NCBI RefSeq assembly: GCF_002216145.1
Contig: NZ_CP022278.1
Span: forward strand, 496,001 to 560,000
DNA from: Neisseria chenwenguii
GTDB taxonomy: Bacteria; Pseudomonadota; Gammaproteobacteria; Burkholderiales; Neisseriaceae
Direction: 5' to 3'
Length of the DNA stretch: 64,000 nucleotides
Every line of letters starts with the position of its first letter. Positions within the stretch are counted from its first letter, which is position 1. Below are positions 28,455 to 35,468 of the stretch, one piece after another. The position numbers and the translations under genes were made by a program. The notes under the pieces were generated by a model. That model was given only the letters and a program-made list of their open reading frames with translations, was not told the DNA's origin and searched no databases.

Positions 28455-28499
28455 AAGGCCGTCTGAAAACGCCCGATTGCATTTTCAGACGGCCTTTTG
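28455..28499. terminator. bidirectional DUS terminator between lldD and adk
   Basis: AAGGCCGTCTGAAAA and TTTTCAGACGGCCTT around a 15-base loop between convergent genes. Confidence 0.75.
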
Positions 28500-28512
28500 C
28501 CGTTTGGAAAAC

Positions 28513-29169
<657 letters not shown>

Positions 29170-29273
29170 TTATTTTAAATGAGTTTGAAACGGGATTTTT
29201 CGGGATCGCGATTGTTTACAATCTTAATACTTTAAAGGCCGTCTGAAAAGGCCGGCCGCTTTTTCAGACAGCC

Positions 29274-29792
29274 TCAGTTTGGCTGCGGTTTGTCGAAATG
29301 TTCCGCCACATCGGCCTGAAAATCGGCAAACCATTTGTCGTCGGGAAACCGCGCCACGGCCTCGCGCAGCGTTTTACACAGATTTTGCGCGAACACCTGC
29401 GCCAGATAGTCTTCTTCCTGCGCATCGGCGCTGCGCTCGGGAAGCTGCATCAGCCCGCAGGCGCGGGTGGCGTGGCCGTGCGCCAGAAAATTCAGTGCGA
29501 TGGTTTTCTGCGCCCAAAGCTCGGGCACGCGCCCGCCGGTGTCTTCAATCATCACGGAAAGCAGCGACACTGCCTCGGCCAGCCGCCCGTTGAAACGCAG
29601 ATCCAGCGAGCGGTTGGGCGGCAGTGTACTGAGGATTTCGGCAAAACGGAACCAAAACTCCCCGCCCGCTTCATCTGGCGCATTGACTTTCAGCAGGCTG
29701 TAATCGACTTCCTGATCGTCGTTATCGACCAACTGTTTGACTTCGTTTAAAAACCGCACTTCCGTCGGATTTAATCGGCTGAAATCCGTCAT
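29274..29792 (-). CDS. conserved hypothetical soluble protein
   Basis: 172 residues from MTDFSRLNPTEVRFLNEV at 29792. No signal peptide or membrane span; rich in helices with Leu, Ala and acidic residues, somewhat TPR-like in texture (LAEAVSLLSVMIEDTGGRVPEL, AQNLCKTLREAVARFPDD). The family is not recognised. A longer frame to 29903 would translate repeat and DUS sequence, so the shorter start is used. A ribosome binding site is weak (GGACA). Confidence 0.65.
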   Translation of the reverse strand: MTDFSRLNPTEVRFLNEVKQLVDNDDQEVDYSLLKVNAPDEAGGEFWFRFAEILSTLPPNRSLDLRFNGRLAEAVSLLSVMIEDTGGRVPELWAQKTIALNFLAHGHATRACGLMQLPERSADAQEEDYLAQVFAQNLCKTLREAVARFPDDKWFADFQADVAEHFDKPQPN

Positions 29793-29848
29793 GTTTTTTT
29801 GTCCGTAGTAATAAAGGGAAAGGCCGTTTTCAGACGGCCTCGGCAGTC

Positions 29849-29916
29849 GTAGGTCGGATACTTGTATCCGACAATGCAGATATTCGGCAAAAGTCGGATA
29901 CAAGTATCCGACCTAC
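29849..29916. repeat. composite palindromic repeat GTAGGTCGGAT...ATCCGACCTAC, copy B
   Basis: Palindromes GTCGGATACTTGTATCCGAC and GTCGGATACAAGTATCCGAC flank about 20 bases. Outer bases GTAG and CTAC complete the unit. The kdsB stop codon TAG (29915-29913) is part of the repeat end, so the insertion or repeat now supplies the end of that gene. Confidence 0.8.
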
Positions 29917-30680
29917 GACCCCTGTTTCCCGAACACAGCCAACACCCGCGCCAAATCCTCGGGCGTGTCCACGCCGGCGGCGGGGGCTTCGGCGGTGATT
30001 TCGACCGCAATCGGGCAGCCGTGCCACAACACGCGCAGCTGTTCCAGCGATTCGGCGGTTTCCAGCGGCGAAGGCGTCATTTCGGCGTAGCGCTGCAAAA
30101 AGCCGGCGCGGTAGGCATAAATGCCGATGTGGCGCAGCGGCGGGGCGCCGTCGGCAAACTGCTGTGCGCCTTTGAGCATATTGTCGCGCGGATAGGGAAT
30201 CGGGGCGCGGCTGAAATAGAGCGCGTTGCGGTTTTGGTCGAGCACGACTTTGACAACATTGGGGTTGAGAAACTCGGCAAAATCACGGATTGCGTGGGCG
30301 GCGGTCGCCATCTGCACGTTGTTTTCCACCAAAACTTCCGCCGTGCGGTTGATCAGATTGGGATCGATCAACGGCTCGTCTCCCTGAACATTCACCACGA
30401 TCTGATGCTGCGGCAGTTTCAAGAGTTTGGCGGCTTCGGCGAGGCGGGTGCTGCCGCTTTCGTGTTTGTCGGAAGTCCGCACCACCTCGATGCCGTGCGC
30501 TTGGCAGGCCGTCTGAATATCGGGATGGTCGGTCGCCACCACCACGCGCACGGCACGGCTTTTCGCTGCCCGCTCGGCCACGCGCACCACCATCGGTTTG
30601 CCGTGAATATCGGCCAAAGCCTTGCCCGGCAGGCGCGAAGATGACAGCCGTGCAGGAATCAGAACGACAAATCCGCTCAT
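29913..30680 (-). CDS. kdsB: 3-deoxy-manno-octulosonate cytidylyltransferase
   Basis: 255 residues. Activates Kdo as CMP-Kdo for lipid A glycosylation. N-terminal nucleotide-binding [17 protein letters not shown], then [24 protein letters not shown] and [12 protein letters not shown] are all family hallmarks. Its start overlaps the stop of the Trm112-like gene (ATGA). The last codons run into a dispersed repeat that gives the TAG stop. Third gene of lpxK-trm112-kdsB. Confidence 0.96.
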   Translation of the reverse strand: MSGFVVLIPARLSSSRLPGKALADIHGKPMVVRVAERAAKSRAVRVVVATDHPDIQTACQAHGIEVVRTSDKHESGSTRLAEAAKLLKLPQHQIVVNVQGDEPLIDPNLINRTAEVLVENNVQMATAAHAIRDFAEFLNPNVVKVVLDQNRNALYFSRAPIPYPRDNMLKGAQQFADGAPPLRHIGIYAYRAGFLQRYAEMTPSPLETAESLEQLRVLWHGCPIAVEITAEAPAAGVDTPEDLARVLAVFGKQGS

Positions 30681-30862
30681 GCGTGCAGCTCCTCATCGGT
30701 CAGCGTGCGCGCTTCGTTTTCGAGCATATAGGGAATGCCGTCTTTAATCGGATACGCGAGCTTGGCCTGACGGCTCCACAATTCCTGTTTGTCTTGATGA
30801 TATTCGAGTCTGCCTTTGGTTACAGGGCAGACGAGGATGTCTAAAAATTTCTTTTCCATCAT
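30677..30862 (-). CDS. Trm112/YcaR family small protein
   Basis: 61 residues (60 if the second ATG is used). UPF0434/YcaR type: [17 protein letters not shown], then [12 protein letters not shown] near the end. Only one Cys of the usual zinc set remains. The gene overlaps both neighbours, the common lpxK-ycaR-kdsB order, so it is probably co-translated. Function uncertain in bacteria. Confidence 0.9.
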   Translation of the reverse strand: MMEKKFLDILVCPVTKGRLEYHQDKQELWSRQAKLAYPIKDGIPYMLENEARTLTDEELHA

Positions 30863-31890
30863 GTTTTCCTTGCGGTAATGTTCAGACGGCCGATGACAAA
30901 GTCCGCCAAATCAGGCTCGATTATCGCACAAACGGGCAACACCCACACATTTTCCAAGCCTGTGCCGTCTGAAAATTTGACCGCGTCTTTTTCGGTAACG
31001 ACCACCACATCCGCCGCGGGAAAATCCGCCGCCGAAACCGCCACATGATCGGGCAGGGAAACCGTTTGCGCGAGCGGAATCCCCATGTTTTTCAAAGTCT
31101 CGAAAAACCGCTCGGGCTTGGCAATCCCCGCCACCGCCGCCACACGCAGGCCGTTCAGACGGCCGGAATCCAACTTCTCCGCCCTATTCTGCAAACGGTA
31201 GATTTCCCCTACTTCCACACGGCTGTAAAACATATTTTCAGCCGGCCTAAACGCCGCATCCGCCAGTTCCCGTCCGCCGCTGACCACCACCGCATCCACC
31301 GAACCCAGCCGCGCCAAAGGCTCGCGCAGGCCGCCGTTGGGCAGCAGATCCAAATCCCGCCGCCCCGTATCCGCCGCCGGAAACACCGCGATTTCCACAT
31401 CGCGCCGCAGCGCGTAGTGCTGCAAACCGTCATCCGCCACAATCACATCCAAATCCGGAAACGCCGCCAACAGCGCCCTCCCCGCCTCCGCGCGCCTGCT
31501 GCCCACCGCAGTCGGCGCGCCCGTTTGGCGGAACAGCAGCAAAGGCTCATCGCCCGCCTCGTCCGCCGCCGTCTGCGCCGTCAGCACACAAACCCCGCCG
31601 CCCTTGCGCCCGTAGCCGCGGCTGACAATCCCCGCCCGCAGCCCTCGCGCCTGCAAACCCGACACCAGCGCCGACACCACCGGCGTCTTCCCCACCCCGC
31701 CCGCATGAATGTTCCCCACCACCACCACCGGTACGGGCAGCCGCTCACTTTTCAGACGGCCCGCCAAAAAATTCCCCCGCCGCTTGGCCGCAACCCGCCC
31801 AAACAGCCAAGAAAACGGCTTAAGCAAAAAAGACAGCAGCGGATACGGGCGCTGCCAATGGCGTTCGGCAATCTGATGAAGCTTGGGCAT
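30859..31890 (-). CDS. lpxK: tetraacyldisaccharide 4'-kinase
   Basis: 343 residues. Phosphorylates the 4' position of the lipid A disaccharide at the inner membrane. A membrane-associating N-terminus ([16 protein letters not shown]) precedes the P-loop [12 protein letters not shown] (near residue 60), [10 protein letters not shown], and the catalytic-domain DDGLQHYAL near residue 145. First gene of a three-gene lipid A and Kdo operon. Confidence 0.95.
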   Translation of the reverse strand: MPKLHQIAERHWQRPYPLLSFLLKPFSWLFGRVAAKRRGNFLAGRLKSERLPVPVVVVGNIHAGGVGKTPVVSALVSGLQARGLRAGIVSRGYGRKGGGVCVLTAQTAADEAGDEPLLLFRQTGAPTAVGSRRAEAGRALLAAFPDLDVIVADDGLQHYALRRDVEIAVFPAADTGRRDLDLLPNGGLREPLARLGSVDAVVVSGGRELADAAFRPAENMFYSRVEVGEIYRLQNRAEKLDSGRLNGLRVAAVAGIAKPERFFETLKNMGIPLAQTVSLPDHVAVSAADFPAADVVVVTEKDAVKFSDGTGLENVWVLPVCAIIEPDLADFVIGRLNITARKT

Positions 31891-31967
31891 GGCGGATTTT
31901 TGAGGGAATAAAAGGAAACGGTATTGTAGGGAAAGTCAGGCCGTCTGAAAAATGGTTTTCACCCCGT

Positions 31968-32012
31968 GTAGGTACGATTAGCTTTGCCCGAAGCAAAGCG
32001 TAACCGTACAAA
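31968..32012. repeat. GTACGGTT-GCTTTGC hairpin repeat, copy 1
   Basis: GTACGATTAGCTTTGC, loop, GCAAAGCGTAACCGTAC: an imperfect hairpin just before module copy 1. Related units recur at 33839, 34052, 34147, 34321, 35238 and 44230, so the family marks both peptide islands. Confidence 0.7.
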
Positions 32013-32366
32013 ACCCATGCCGTCCGAAAGCATTTCAAACTTTTCAGACGACATTAGATGTGTGTTTTCACGGCAAAGCCGTATAAAACCCGTCAGGGTT
32101 AACAGAAATACATATTAATTACCTTAAATATAATAACCATTAAAATAATTTAACATGACCATGTTTTGCTTCAATGTCTTAAACCCCGACATGCGGCAAA
32201 TTTTGAAAAAGAAACTTAATCTCATTATGAAATTATCAAATCACTTTATGATTCCAAAGTAAAAGAAATTTAAAACGCCTTTTCTGAAACCTAACCTGAA
32301 AGAAGGGAACGAAGTCAGAAAACTGCTGTCCTACACGAAAACGCCGCATACGGTTCGGCAAATTAT

Positions 32367-32389
32367 TTGTCAGATTAAAAAACTGACAA
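32367..32389 (+). promoter_or_regulatory. palindrome TTGTCAG-CTGACAA upstream of 40-residue peptide, module copy 1
   Basis: Perfect seven-base arms with a nine-base A-rich spacer, followed by TATTTTCTT, 63 bases before the peptide ATG. It may be an operator or a weak terminator. The same site is at 34722-34744 and 43224-43246. Confidence 0.45.
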
Positions 32390-32451
32390 TATTTTCTTAA
32401 TAAAAAACATACGCCAAATATGCACAAACTTGGCAAGGCAGTTATACAGTT

Positions 32452-32574
32452 ATGAAACTATTGAGCCTGAAAGAATTGGAAAAAGTAGCCGGCGGCGAAG
32501 ATTGGATACCCGCATACTTCGGTTTTTATCCGCGCCGGACAGACAGCATTTTCCGACAGGAAGAACGAGATTAA
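32452..32574 (+). CDS. 40-residue double-glycine leader peptide, module copy 1
   Basis: Leader MKLLSLKELEKVAGG fits the LxxxELxxVxGG consensus cut by C39 peptidases of ABC exporters. The predicted mature peptide is 25 residues, starting EDWIPAYFGFYPRR and ending RQEERD: aromatic first half, charged second half. It has no Cys. The same gene occurs in module copies 2 and 3. The ribosome binding site is weak (AGGCAGTTATACAGTT). It may be a bacteriocin, a signal peptide or a co-factor peptide for the gene downstream; which is unknown. Confidence 0.7.
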   Translation: MKLLSLKELEKVAGGEDWIPAYFGFYPRRTDSIFRQEERD

Positions 32575-32678
32575 GAATTTGGATGGAAGAAGCACGGTTG
32601 TTTCTTCTATCCGGATATGAAGAAATTTTTCTTTCTTCATTATTTTGAGTCTAAACTTTTAATCTTAAGGAGATTATT

Positions 32679-32834
32679 ATGCAAGAATTGAATCAACATG
32701 AATTGGAAAATGTAGCAGGCGGTAATGAATTTGCTAAGGACATAGGTCATGCGGTGGGTGATGCTGCCCGCTGGGCATGGGACAAAGCGGGTGACGGCAT
32801 AAGCTGGGTCGGTAAAAAAACCGGCTGGTGGTAA
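32679..32834 (+). CDS. GG-leader bacteriocin-like peptide (GHAVGD family)
   Basis: 51 residues. Leader MQELNQHELENVAGG (15) then a 36-residue core starting NEFAKDIGHAVGDAARWAWD and ending KKTGWW. The core is cationic-amphipathic with many Trp and Gly, typical of class II pore-forming bacteriocins. Start follows TTAAGGAGATTATT. It shares the GHAVGDxARW segment with the genes at 33373 and 35054. The leader is the same as that of the very different gene at 43536. Confidence 0.82.
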   Translation: MQELNQHELENVAGGNEFAKDIGHAVGDAARWAWDKAGDGISWVGKKTGWW

Positions 32835-32892
32835 AACATCAAGCCAATATTTTTGAAAATTATTTAAATACTTTACTTATGGAGGTTTAATT

Positions 32893-33039
32893 ATGAAAGA
32901 ACTGAACCAATTCGAACTGGAAAACGTAAGTGGTGGCATTGCCCCATTGGTTGCCCTCGGTGCAGGAGCAGCAATTCTCGGAATTGCAGATGGTGTATGG
33001 AGTTTCGGCAAAGGTGTTGTACAAGGCTGGAACGATTAA
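32893..33039 (+). CDS. GG-leader bacteriocin-like peptide (IAPLVALG family), copy 1
   Basis: 48 residues. Leader MKELNQFELENVSGG and a 33-residue hydrophobic core IAPLVALGAGAAILGIADG continuing to GKGVVQGWND. Gly and Ala spacing (GAGAA, GKGVV) resembles helix-helix packing in two-peptide class IIb bacteriocins. Start follows TATGGAGGTTTAATT. A near copy lies 83 bases downstream. Confidence 0.82.
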   Translation: MKELNQFELENVSGGIAPLVALGAGAAILGIADGVWSFGKGVVQGWND

Positions 33040-33064
33040 GTTATCTTATTAAATTAAAACTAAG

Positions 33065-33091
33065 TTTTGTATATTTCATGAATATACAAAA
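33065..33091 (+). terminator. AT-rich hairpin between peptide genes
   Basis: Perfect eleven-base arms TTTTGTATATT and AATATACAAAA with a five-base loop, between the two IAPLVALG genes. It could be a terminator or an RNA processing or stability element. Confidence 0.55.
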
Positions 33092-33121
33092 AAGTAAAAT
33101 TTTCTTTTTTACAAGGTAATC

Positions 33122-33271
33122 ATGATGAAAGAACTGAATCAATTTGAATTAGATAATGTAAGTGGCGGTATTGCCCCATTGGTTGCCCTCGGTGCAGGAG
33201 CAGCAATTCTTACCGTTGCAGATGGCGTATGGAGTTTCGGCAAAGGTGTTGTACAAGGCTGGAATGATTAA
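33122..33271 (+). CDS. GG-leader bacteriocin-like peptide (IAPLVALG family), copy 2
   Basis: 49 residues from the first of two adjacent ATGs (48 from the second). Leader KELNQFELDNVSGG; core IAPLVALGAGAAILTVADG to GKGVVQGWND, differing from the upstream copy only at LTV for LGI in the core and D for E in the leader. Start follows CAAGGTAATC. A tandem duplicate that could form a two-component peptide pair or simply raise dosage. Confidence 0.82.
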   Translation: MMKELNQFELDNVSGGIAPLVALGAGAAILTVADGVWSFGKGVVQGWND

Positions 33272-33301
33272 TTTTTTCGGCTGAAGTATTGATCAAGAAT
33301 T

Positions 33302-33334
33302 CAGACAAAATATATTTTCCGTATATTTTGTCTG
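33302..33334 (+). terminator. perfect 13-base-arm hairpin between peptide genes
   Basis: CAGACAAAATATA and TATATTTTGTCTG with a seven-base loop, 30 bases past the stop of the second IAPLVALG gene. Confidence 0.6.
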
Positions 33335-33372
33335 ATTATTCTATAGTAAATATTTTTTATGAGGCTTTTATT

Positions 33373-33516
33373 ATGAAAGAACTAAATCAGTTTGAATTGG
33401 AAAATGTAGCAGGCGGTAATGAATTTGCTAAGGACGTAGGACATGCTGTAGGCGATGGTGCTCGCTGGGTATATAATCAAATGCGTGACAAAAAATTTAC
33501 ATTGTTTATAGCATAA
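33373..33516 (+). CDS. GG-leader peptide (GHAVGD family), divergent tail
   Basis: 47 residues. Leader MKELNQFELENVAGG; core NEFAKDVGHAVGDGARWVYN then QMRDKKFTLFIA. The first part matches the gene at 35054 up to VYNQ, after which the two differ completely, so this looks like a recombined or truncated relative. A longer in-frame start at 33289 lies in the hairpin and is rejected. Confidence 0.75.
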   Translation: MKELNQFELENVAGGNEFAKDVGHAVGDGARWVYNQMRDKKFTLFIA

Positions 33517-33526
33517 AGGATTTACC

Positions 33527-33625
33527 ATGAAAGAATTAACTGTAGAGCGGCTTCTCTATTGGGCCGGGGTTATTGCTGTCATCGGCTTTATAGGCGGTGT
33601 CATTGCAGGTATATTGGAAAAGTAA
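33527..33625 (+). CDS. 32-residue membrane peptide, immunity candidate
   Basis: Begins MKELTVERLLYWAGV and continues as one hydrophobic span (VIAVIGFIGGVIAGIL) ending EK. No GG leader. It starts ten bases after the previous peptide's stop, with TAAAGGATTTACC as ribosome binding site. Very small membrane proteins next to bacteriocin genes are often immunity proteins; a leaderless bacteriocin is the alternative. Too short to place in a family. Confidence 0.6.
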   Translation: MKELTVERLLYWAGVIAVIGFIGGVIAGILEK

Positions 33626-33686
33626 TAAAAATATACCTTATGAATTATTCAAATATGAGTTAATTAAAACAAGGAGAATTATTTTT

Positions 33687-33833
33687 ATGAACAATATGAC
33701 TGAATTAGAGCCGCATGAACTCGAAGATGTATCCGGCGGTATGCGTATGCCCTTGGGCGGTACTCTCACTATACCTGTAGACTATAGAAAACTTGTCAGA
33801 ATGTCTGTCGGGATAGTCGGCTCCGCCTATTAA
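33687..33833 (+). CDS. GG-leader peptide (MTELEPHELEDVSGG family), 30-residue core
   Basis: 48 residues. Leader MNNMTELEPHELEDVSGG (18) and a core starting MRMPLGGTLTIPVDYRKLVR and ending VGIVGSAY. The leader belongs to a second family also used at 33914 and 34224. Start follows AAGGAGAATTATTTTT. The core is moderately hydrophobic and cationic. Confidence 0.75.
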   Translation: MNNMTELEPHELEDVSGGMRMPLGGTLTIPVDYRKLVRMSVGIVGSAY

Positions 33834-33838
33834 ACCTG

Positions 33839-33890
33839 CGTAGGTACGGTTACGCCGTTTGGGACGGCTAACCGCACCTACGGTTTTTCA
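33839..33890 (+). terminator. GTAGGTACGGTTA hairpin terminator
   Basis: CGTAGGTACGGTTACGCCGT pairs with ACGGCTAACCGCACCTACG, followed by GTTTTT, just past the peptide stop. A member of the islands' hairpin repeat family with a terminator-like T-run. Confidence 0.7.
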
Positions 33891-33913
33891 ACTTCTGACT
33901 GAGAGGTATATTT

Positions 33914-34021
33914 ATGAAAAATATGATTGAATTGGAACCGCACGAACTCGAAGATGTATCCGGCGGTATCATTATGATAGGTCCTAGAATTGCCGCATGG
34001 ATTATTCGAACATTCGGTTAA
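33914..34021 (+). CDS. GG-leader peptide with 17-residue core
   Basis: 35 residues. Leader MKNMIELEPHELEDVSGG and core IIMIGPRIAAWIIRTFG, a short hydrophobic cationic peptide. Start follows CGAGAGGTATATTT-like TGAGAGGTATATTT. The small core is unusual for a bacteriocin and closer in size to peptide pheromones. Confidence 0.65.
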   Translation: MKNMIELEPHELEDVSGGIIMIGPRIAAWIIRTFG

Positions 34022-34051
34022 TTGCTCTCTGCTATCCGGCAGACAGACTGC

Positions 34052-34096
34052 GTAGGTACGGATGGCTTTGCCCCAAGCAAAGCCATCCGTACAAAT
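34052..34096 (+). terminator. perfect 16-base-arm hairpin of the GTACGG family
   Basis: GTACGGATGGCTTTGC (34056-34071) and GCAAAGCCATCCGTAC (34077-34092) with loop CCCAA. Follows the 35-residue peptide gene by about 30 bases. Confidence 0.65.
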
Positions 34097-34146
34097 CCCC
34101 ATGCTGCCCGAAAACTTTTTAGACGGCATTTTTACCATTTCAAGGC

Positions 34147-34197
34147 GTCCGTACGGTTACGTCGTTTGGGATGGCTAACCGTACGGACTACGGTTTT
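34147..34197 (+). terminator. GTCCGTACGGTTA hairpin
   Basis: Perfect 13-base arms GTCCGTACGGTTA (34147-34159) and TAACCGTACGGAC (34176-34188), then CTACGGTTTTTT. Lies in the leader of the next peptide gene. Confidence 0.6.
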
Positions 34198-34223
34198 TTA
34201 ACTTCTGACCGAGAGGTATATTT

Positions 34224-34307
34224 ATGAAAAATATGACTGAATTAGAGCCGCATGAACTCGAAGATGTATCCGGTGGTGTCACTATAGTTTACAAGGCACT
34301 ATTATGA
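34224..34307 (+). CDS. GG-leader peptide with 9-residue core, possibly truncated
   Basis: 27 residues. Leader MKNMTELEPHELEDVSGG and core VTIVYKALL. Start follows CGAGAGGTATATTT, as for the previous gene. The stop is only 13 bases from a GTACGG hairpin that introduces module copy 2, so the core may have been cut by module insertion, or it may be a real very short signal peptide. Confidence 0.55.
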   Translation: MKNMTELEPHELEDVSGGVTIVYKALL

Positions 34308-34371
34308 ATAAATTCAGCCTGCGTAGGTACGGTTAGCTTTGCCCCAAGCAAAGCGTAACCGTACAAAATCC

Positions 34372-35007
34372 ATGCCGTCCGAAAGCATTTCAAACTTTTC
34401 AGACGACATTAGATGTGTGTTTTCACGGCAAAGCCGTATAAAACCCGTCAGGGTTAACAGAAATACATATTAATTACCTTAAATATAATAACCATTAAAA
34501 TAATTTAACATGACCATGTTTTGCTTCAATGTCTTAAACCCCGACATGCGGCAAATTTTGAAAAAGAAACTTAATCTCATTATGAAATTATCAAATCACT
34601 TTATGATTCCAAAGTAAAAGAAATTTAAAACGCCTTTTCTGAAACCTAACCTGAAAGAAGGGAACGAAGTCAGAAAACTGCTGTCCTACACGAAAACGCC
34701 GCATACGGTTCGGCAAATTATTTGTCAGATTAAAAAACTGACAATATTTTCTTAATAAAAAACATACGCCAAATATGCACAAACTTGGCAAGGCAGTTAT
34801 ACAGTTATGAAACTATTGAGCCTGAAAGAATTGGAAAAAGTAGCCGGCGGCGAAGATTGGATACCCGCATACTTCGGTTTTTATCCGCGCCGGACAGACA
34901 GCATTTTCCGACAGGAAGAACGAGATTAAGAATTTGGATGGAAGAAGCACGGTTGTTTCTTCTATCCGGATATGAAGAAATTTTTCTTTCTTCATTATTT
35001 TGAGTCT
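34372..35007 (+). repeat. GG-peptide promoter/leader module, copy 2
   Basis: Colinear with copies 1 and 3 for 636 bases, then departs: GAATAATCAGACGTGATTT is inserted before AAACTTTTAATCTTAAG, creating a GTCTGA-ATAA-TCAGAC hairpin at 35004-35019. The next leader is MKELNQFELENVSGG rather than MQELNQHELENVAGG. Confidence 0.9.
34807..34929 (+). CDS. 40-residue double-glycine leader peptide, module copy 2
   Basis: Same 40 residues as at 32452 (leader MKLLSLKELEKVAGG, core from EDWIPAYFG). Located 435 bases into the module, as in the other two copies. Kept intact in all three, which argues for function. Followed after 124 bases by the gene at 35054. Confidence 0.7.
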   Translation: MKLLSLKELEKVAGGEDWIPAYFGFYPRRTDSIFRQEERD

Positions 35008-35053
35008 GAATAATCAGACGTGATTTAAACTTTTAATCTTAAGAGGTTTAATT

Positions 35054-35227
35054 ATGAAAGAACTGAATCAATTCGAACTGGAAAACGTAAGTGGTGGCAA
35101 TGATTTCACGTATGATGTAGGACATGCTGTGGGCGATGGTGCTCGCTGGGTATATAATCAAGTAGGCGACAGTTTTAGATGGGTCGGTAACCAAGTCAAA
35201 AAGAGATTGAATTGGTTTGGGTTTTAA
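35054..35227 (+). CDS. GG-leader bacteriocin-like peptide (GHAVGD family), long core
   Basis: 57 residues. Leader MKELNQFELENVSGG and a 42-residue core starting NDFTYDVGHAVGDGARWVYN and ending KKRLNWFGF. Cationic, rich in Trp, Val and Gly with a repeated (R/S)WVGNQV-like pattern. Start follows TTAAGAGGTTTAATT. Best-preserved member of the GHAVGD family. Confidence 0.82.
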   Translation: MKELNQFELENVSGGNDFTYDVGHAVGDGARWVYNQVGDSFRWVGNQVKKRLNWFGF

Positions 35228-35237
35228 AGAGAGCCCG

Positions 35238-35330
35238 CGTAGGTGCGGTTGGCTTTGCCCCGAGCAAAGCATAACCGTACAAATTTTTATGCCGTCTGAA
35301 AGCATTTCAAACTTTTCAGACGGCATTTTT
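35238..35330 (+). terminator. GTGCGGTT hairpin plus AT-DUS pair after peptide gene
   Basis: A GTGCGGTTGGCTTTGC/GCAAAGCATAACCGTAC hairpin is followed by ATGCCGTCTGAAAG and CTTTTCAGACGGCAT then TTTTTA. This closes the first peptide island. It is the intact version of the degenerate DUS pair that starts each module. Confidence 0.7.
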
Positions 35331-35468
35331 ACCGTTTCAAAACATCCGTATTGCCAAACATCCAAACGGACATTGAATCTTCCAAACGCCGTCTGAAAAT
35401 CCCCTCCCCGCAACCTCCGCCGAAAACCTTTATAATTCCCGCATTCTCCTGTTTCCCCCTCCCCCGCC

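Larger units (their letters stand above)
32017..32726 (+). repeat. GG-peptide promoter/leader module, copy 1
   Basis: A 636-bp block (32017-32652) that recurs without indels at 34372-35007 and 42874-43509. It begins with degenerate inverted DUS (ATGCCGTCCGAAAG, CTTTTCAGACGACAT), continues through about 400 AT-rich bases, and encodes a 40-residue GG peptide. Identity with copy 3 goes on past the block, through the next gene's ribosome binding site and its whole leader to the GG codons (about 710 bp). By eye the three blocks read as the same sequence. Confidence 0.9.

Noticed and set aside
32236..32436. 66-codon minus-strand frame inside the module, repeated at 34591 and 43093
   Set aside because: Repeated only because the module is repeated. 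No ribosome binding site, odd Phe/Arg-rich composition, and opposite to the AT-rich leader of the peptide genes.
32430..32648. 72-codon plus-strand frame overlapping the 40-residue GG peptide, repeated at 34785 and 43287
   Set aside because: Different frame, no ribosome binding site, and lacks the GG leader that makes the 40-residue reading convincing.
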